Source of the DNA: Deltaproteobacteria bacterium
GTDB taxonomy: Bacteria; Desulfobacterota_E; Deferrimicrobia; Deferrimicrobiales; Deferrimicrobiaceae
DNA: 8,979 nucleotides
Reading direction: 5' to 3'
Assembly: GCA_023489025.1 (NCBI GenBank)
Contig: JAMDCN010000113.1
Coordinates: 1-8,979 of the forward strand
In this document: positions 6,035-8,979 of the stretch, piece by piece
How positions within the stretch are numbered: the first letter of the stretch is position 1
How the letters are laid out: each line of letters begins with the position of its first letter
Notes under the pieces: generated by a model
The model's database searches: none
What the model was told of the DNA's origin: nothing
What the model saw: the letters and a program-made list of their open reading frames with translations, nothing else
Program-made: the position numbers and the translations under genes

Positions 6035-8149
6035 TCACTTCAGAGAAATCGTCGCGATCTTCCCGTCGGTGAAAAACGGGTCCCCGAAAGAATTTTGTCC
6101 CGTCATCGGAGGCACGAACCCGTTCCGTCCGGCCGAAGCGACCGCCCCGGCGGCGGTCAGATCCCGGAGCAATCCCTCCCGTTCCGCGTCGACGTCCGGA
6201 CCGATCCGGTACAGGAAATACCATTTCAGGCCGGCGTCGAGAACCGCCGTCCCGACATAGACCAAGCGGCCGTCCGCCGTTTGGAGATCGGTCTTCCACA
6301 ATCTTGCCAGGTGCCGTTCCCTCGCAGTCCGCGCCGGGGTCGTTTTCTCGAAGGACAGGTCGTTGACAAGGCCGTTCCAGAAGGAGGGGGCTACGGGCGC
6401 CGCCGGATACCCTGTGTTCGATCTCAGCGCGCCAAGCATTTTCATCATCGTATCGCCGCGCAGGGGGTCGGCCGCCGCCCATCCGGCCTTGGCGAAGACA
6501 TCGGCAAGAGCCCCTCCGCCGGAAGCGACAATGACGATGTTCAACGGTTGCTGCCGGTCGCCGAGAATGTTCTCCGTGAATTTCGGCAGCGCGCGGTCGA
6601 ATTTCTTCAGGATGTCCGCGGCCGCAACCACGGTCGCCGGGCGGGGCGGTGGGAAATACGCGGCGGGGTTGTAACGGAGGCCGGAATAGATGTAGAAGGC
6701 GATGCAGGCAAGCGCCACTCCCGCCGTAACGATCCCCGCCGGGACCGGCGCGAGAACAGGGGCCGCCGGGGGACGCTCTTTGCGGGCATGCAACTCGGCC
6801 ATGCAGATGCCGATGATCAGCCACAACAGTCCCAGGAGATACCCTCCCAGCACGTCGCTCAGGAAATGGACCCCCAGGTAGAGCCTGCTGAACCCGATCG
6901 CCGCGACGAGGAATATCCCGGCGAAGAGGATGTTCAGCCGCTTCCCCCACGTTGCGGACCGGCGCCATAAACAGTAGACGGCAAATCCGTAGAGAGCCGC
7001 CGCGATGGTGGCGTGTCCGCTCGGAAAGGAAAAGGACGTTTCCGCATAGACCGCTACCCCGGGCGGCCTTTGCCGATGAAAGGCCACCTTTCCGAGGAGG
7101 ATGAACATGGCGCTTCCGGTCGCCGTCACCATCAAAGGGAGGACGAATCCCCTCTTTTTCCGGAGAAAAAAGATGACGACCAGCAACAGGGCGACGCACA
7201 GGACGATCTTTCCTTTGGCGAGGAGCGTGATCCAGAGAAAGACCTTGACCAGCATGGGGTCGCGGAAGGCGAACAGGAGGTTCTCGATGCGGGTGTCCAG
7301 CGCGACGATGGGGTCCAGGGACAGCACGTCCTCGACCACCCCCGCCAGGAGCAACAGGATATACAGAAATGCGGCCCCGAGCAGGGTGAGGGGCAGGCCG
7401 GAGAACTCCGTCCCGTCGAGCCGTTTCCCGGCGAATGCGTAGAAGGCGGGATGCTTCGCGACGTGTTTCCGGACATGAGGATCGGCGGCGATCGTCTTCC
7501 CGAGCGACGCGAGCAGCGATCCGATGAACCCGATGAACTCTCTTCCCCGTTTCTCGGCGAACCTCTTCAGCCAATAGGCGCCCACCGCCAGCAGCAACAT
7601 CGTGGCCAGCACGATGCCGAACCGCGTCGACCATATCTCCACGATGCGCCATGCCTGTCCCAGGAAATACCCGGCGAGCAGGTGGGCGGCCGCCCACAGG
7701 ATGGCGCTTGCGACGTTCCACAGGTAGAACTTCTTCGCCTCCATCCCGGACATCCCGGCGACGAAGGGGATGACGGCCCGGATCAGGCCGACGAACCTCC
7801 CGAGGAAAATGCTTTTCCCCCCGTGGCGCGCGAAAAACACCTTCCCCTTCTCCAGGAGACCCGGCTTGAAAATCCGGTTCTCTTCCCGGAAGCGGATGTG
7901 CCCTCCCTTGCCCATCCGGAAGCTGATGCCGTCGCCGAGAATCGCCCCGGCGAAGGAGAACCAGAAAAGGTCGCCGAGGTCGAAATACCCCTTCGCCGCA
8001 AGGGAGCCGGCGAACACGACGAAAACGGCGCCGGGGACCACGACCCCGACAAAGGCGAGGGACTCCAGGAGGGAAACGAGGAGAACGGCCCAGTAGCCGA
8101 GCATCCGGAAATGTTCGATGGCGGGGAGGAGGGTGTTGATGTATTCCAT
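6035..8149 (-). CDS. DedA-PAP2-LssY_C fusion: membrane lipid phosphatase/flippase-like protein
   Basis: A polytopic membrane protein of 704 residues with three modules. (a) DedA/SNARE-associated domain, about 1-200: the conserved Glu in LLES (29), GDGISFRMGKGG, and FLGRFVGLIRAVIPFVAGMSGM with Arg118 and Arg124. (b) PAP2 phosphatase, about 255-450: all three motifs are intact, K354-X6-R361P362, FPSGH (375-379) and SR(421-422)-X5-H428-X3-D432. (c) After a Pro-rich linker and one helix (about 470-488), an LssY C-terminal domain, about 505-655, with PLNIVIVASGGGALADVF, AGW, and the pair HLARLWKTD / DGRLVYVGTAVLDAG. DedA proteins are known to move lipids such as undecaprenyl phosphate, and PAP2 enzymes dephosphorylate lipid pyrophosphates. 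One chain holding both suggests carrier-lipid recycling (inference). The start is chosen by fit to the DedA N-terminus; no Shine-Dalgarno precedes it, and TAA directly abuts the ATG. It seems monocistronic. DedA-PAP2 fusions are known. Confidence 0.93.
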   Translation of the reverse strand: MEYINTLLPAIEHFRMLGYWAVLLVSLLESLAFVGVVVPGAVFVVFAGSLAAKGYFDLGDLFWFSFAGAILGDGISFRMGKGGHIRFREENRIFKPGLLEKGKVFFARHGGKSIFLGRFVGLIRAVIPFVAGMSGMEAKKFYLWNVASAILWAAAHLLAGYFLGQAWRIVEIWSTRFGIVLATMLLLAVGAYWLKRFAEKRGREFIGFIGSLLASLGKTIAADPHVRKHVAKHPAFYAFAGKRLDGTEFSGLPLTLLGAAFLYILLLLAGVVEDVLSLDPIVALDTRIENLLFAFRDPMLVKVFLWITLLAKGKIVLCVALLLVVIFFLRKKRGFVLPLMVTATGSAMFILLGKVAFHRQRPPGVAVYAETSFSFPSGHATIAAALYGFAVYCLWRRSATWGKRLNILFAGIFLVAAIGFSRLYLGVHFLSDVLGGYLLGLLWLIIGICMAELHARKERPPAAPVLAPVPAGIVTAGVALACIAFYIYSGLRYNPAAYFPPPRPATVVAAADILKKFDRALPKFTENILGDRQQPLNIVIVASGGGALADVFAKAGWAAADPLRGDTMMKMLGALRSNTGYPAAPVAPSFWNGLVNDLSFEKTTPARTARERHLARLWKTDLQTADGRLVYVGTAVLDAGLKWYFLYRIGPDVDAEREGLLRDLTAAGAVASAGRNGFVPPMTGQNSFGDPFFTDGKIATISLK

Positions 8150-8250
8150 TTAATAACCGTCGGCGCCGGCGTTGCCCTTCAGGGTCGGATACCGGTTGAG
8201 GGTTCCCATATCCGGATCATACAGGAAAGGGATGTCCGTATCGTTGGTCC

Positions 8251-8285
8251 GACCCGAAGTTTAAGGAAATTCCCTCCTTCGGGTC
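8251..8285 (-). terminator. Stem-loop at the end of the cupin gene (possible terminator without T-run)
   Basis: GACCCGAAG (8251-8259) pairs exactly with CTTCGGGTC (8277-8285), a 9-bp stem with a 17-base loop. On the minus strand the stem begins inside the cupin's TGA stop codon (8286-8284). The loop contains GGAAATTCC, itself symmetric. Placement fits transcription termination or 3'-end protection of the cupin mRNA. The absence of a following T-run lowers confidence in intrinsic termination. Confidence 0.4.
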
Positions 8286-8664
8286 ACGCGGGGAGCTCGA
8301 ACTCCCCGCGGGCGATCCGCTCCCCCATGTCCCCGTGGTCGGCCTGCGTGGGGGACGGCGAGACGACGTGCAGCACGATCATGTCGGTCTTCGCCTTGAC
8401 GCCCCGCCGGACCTTCCTCGGGACGACGACGAGATCCCCTTCCGTGACGCTCCGCCGCTCCTTCCCCGCGACCACCTCCCCTTCCCCGGAGAGAATGTAG
8501 AGGGCGACGTGCACGTCGGGGGCGTGGACGGGGATGAACTGCCCGGCGCGGAACGTGGCGCGGACGACTTTCATCTCGGGGCTCTCGAACAGGGGACGGG
8601 GCAGGAACCGCTTCGGATCGAACTCGGGATCCTTCTTCGGCCGTGCGAACACGGGATCGCTCAT
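8284..8664 (-). CDS. Small single-domain cupin protein
   Basis: A 126-residue cytosolic protein with one cupin barrel, about 30-102. Strand motifs are clear: RATFRAGQFIPVH (35-47), ALYILSGEGEVVAGKE (54-69), EGDLVVVPRKVRRGVKA (75-91) and IVLHVVSPSPTQADH (96-110). The usual metal site is incomplete. Motif 1 keeps His47 and a displaced His52 but lacks the Glu, and motif 2 has VRRGV where the family usually has VPHGV, so Arg replaces His. The protein may bind metal poorly or act as a ligand-binding rather than catalytic cupin. The C-terminus (VSPSPTQADHGDM...GEFELP) resembles that of other small bacterial cupins of unknown role. The start at 8664 has GGAGG (8672-8676) seven bases upstream; the open frame continues to 8844, but that stretch is the divergent intergenic region. 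It is transcribed away from the lipoprotein gene. The ligand is not known. Confidence 0.88.
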   Translation of the reverse strand: MSDPVFARPKKDPEFDPKRFLPRPLFESPEMKVVRATFRAGQFIPVHAPDVHVALYILSGEGEVVAGKERRSVTEGDLVVVPRKVRRGVKAKTDMIVLHVVSPSPTQADHGDMGERIARGEFELPA

Positions 8665-8727
8665 CGTCGTACCTCCGGGTGCGGGATTTCCACGGGTCCA
8701 GTCTCCCCCCTTGACTTCGACTCGTCC

Positions 8728-8757
8728 TTGACCGGGGTCAACGCTTCGGGGGATACT
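8728..8757 (+). promoter_or_regulatory. Candidate sigma70 promoter overlapping a TTGACC palindrome
   Basis: TTGACC (8728-8733, five of six matches to a -35) and GATACT (8752-8757, four of six to a -10) are 18 bases apart on the plus strand, about 100 bases before the lipoprotein start. The -35 is also the left arm of TTGACC-GG-GGTCAA (8728-8741), a 6+6 inverted repeat that could be a repressor site. A second TTGACT lies at 8711-8716. The long leader and the modest -10 keep confidence low. Confidence 0.35.
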
Positions 8758-8856
8758 CCGGCACGGGTGCCCGAGAATAAAATAAAGGTTTGGGCCGTGG
8801 GCGCCGAAAAGATCACTGTCGGCTTTCCGAGAAAATACCGGCATGGAGTGAAGGGC

Positions 8857-8979
8857 ATGAAAAGAGCCTGTTTTGCGATTCTCGCCATCGCCTTCGCGGG
8901 TTGCGCGACCTCTCCGGAAATCACCTCCTGGAACATGGCGAAAGAGGTCAATACGCCGGCGGCATATCAGGACTACGTC
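8857..8979 (+). CDS. N-terminus of a lipoprotein, truncated by window end
   Basis: Only 41 codons are visible; the frame is still open at the last base. MKRA, then a hydrophobic stretch, then FAGC at 13-16 make a lipoprotein signal with Cys16 as the lipid-attachment residue. Phe at -3 is less common than Leu but tolerated. After cleavage the chain begins CATSPE and continues with SWNMAKEVNTPAAYQDY. The pattern W..A....NT..AY..Y resembles the first helix pair of short helical repeats seen in TPR-like lipoproteins; this is a weak resemblance. The ATG is chosen over the in-frame GTG at 8848 because GGAG (8845-8848) is correctly spaced for it. It is divergent from the cupin gene. The length and function of the mature protein cannot be told. 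Confidence 0.75.
   Translation, partial: MKRACFAILAIAFAGCATSPEITSWNMAKEVNTPAAYQDYV

Noticed and set aside
5892..7721. Long minus-strand open frame of 609 codons
   Set aside because: It lies in another frame of the same strand as the fusion gene, and its translation is Arg/Gly/Pro-rich with no domain.
8216..8221. TATGAT on the minus strand as a -10 for the DedA-PAP2-LssY gene
   Set aside because: It is a good hexamer (five of six) at a sensible distance, but nothing resembling a -35 occurs 16-18 bases upstream and there is no extended -10.
7013..8500. Long plus-strand open frame of 495 codons
   Set aside because: It is antisense to the DedA-PAP2-LssY and cupin genes, which have clear domain motifs; its Glu/Gln/Arg/Pro-rich translation is a shadow of GC-biased third positions.
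8665..8844. N-terminal extension of the cupin
   Set aside because: GGAGG stands seven bases before the ATG at 8664, and the extension would cover the promoter region of the divergent gene with no cupin-like sequence.

Overview
The window is GC-rich bacterial chromosome with protein-coding genes on both strands. No rRNA, tRNA, insertion sequence, phage gene or CRISPR array was seen. Sec signal peptides, a lipoprotein signal, a hybrid histidine kinase, a two-PAS GGDEF-EAL protein, a PepSY protein and a DedA/PAP2/LssY fusion together suggest a Gram-negative environmental bacterium. A deltaproteobacterial (Desulfuromonadota-like) or similar lineage is my guess; no marker gene in the window settles it.

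Layout. (1) Positions 2-673, plus strand: the 3' end of a hybrid histidine kinase (ATPase domain plus receiver). It converges on, and overlaps by 23 bases, (2) 651-2849, minus strand: a cytosolic PAS-PAS-GGDEF-EAL cyclic-di-GMP enzyme. (3) 2850-3190 is non-coding leader with an inverted repeat. (4) 3191-5392, minus strand: a tight three-gene operon, read from the right as ABC ATPase, six-helix ABC-2/NosY-like permease, and a secreted beta-sandwich protein with a C-terminal membrane anchor. (5) A 15-bp perfect hairpin (5411-5447) separates it from (6) a small exported PepSY protein (5460-5819). Upstream of that gene lies a 17-bp direct repeat matching the PmrA/QseB-type response-regulator box (5891-5907). 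(7) 6035-8149, minus strand: a 704-residue DedA-PAP2-LssY_C fusion. (8) 8284-8664, minus strand: a small cupin. (9) 8857-8979, plus strand: the start of a lipoprotein gene cut by the window edge, divergent from the cupin across a 192-bp region with a palindrome and a candidate promoter.

How the parts may work together. Most genes concern signalling and the cell envelope: phosphorelay, cyclic di-GMP, an ABC exporter or maturation complex with an exoplasmic partner, lipid-phosphate handling, and a PepSY protein probably controlled by an OmpR-family regulator. Apart from the ABC trio they look like single-gene transcription units, so this is a typical housekeeping/accessory mix and not one system. 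The points most worth following are the ABC trio, the triple-domain lipid phosphatase, the PmrA-like box and the strong hairpin.
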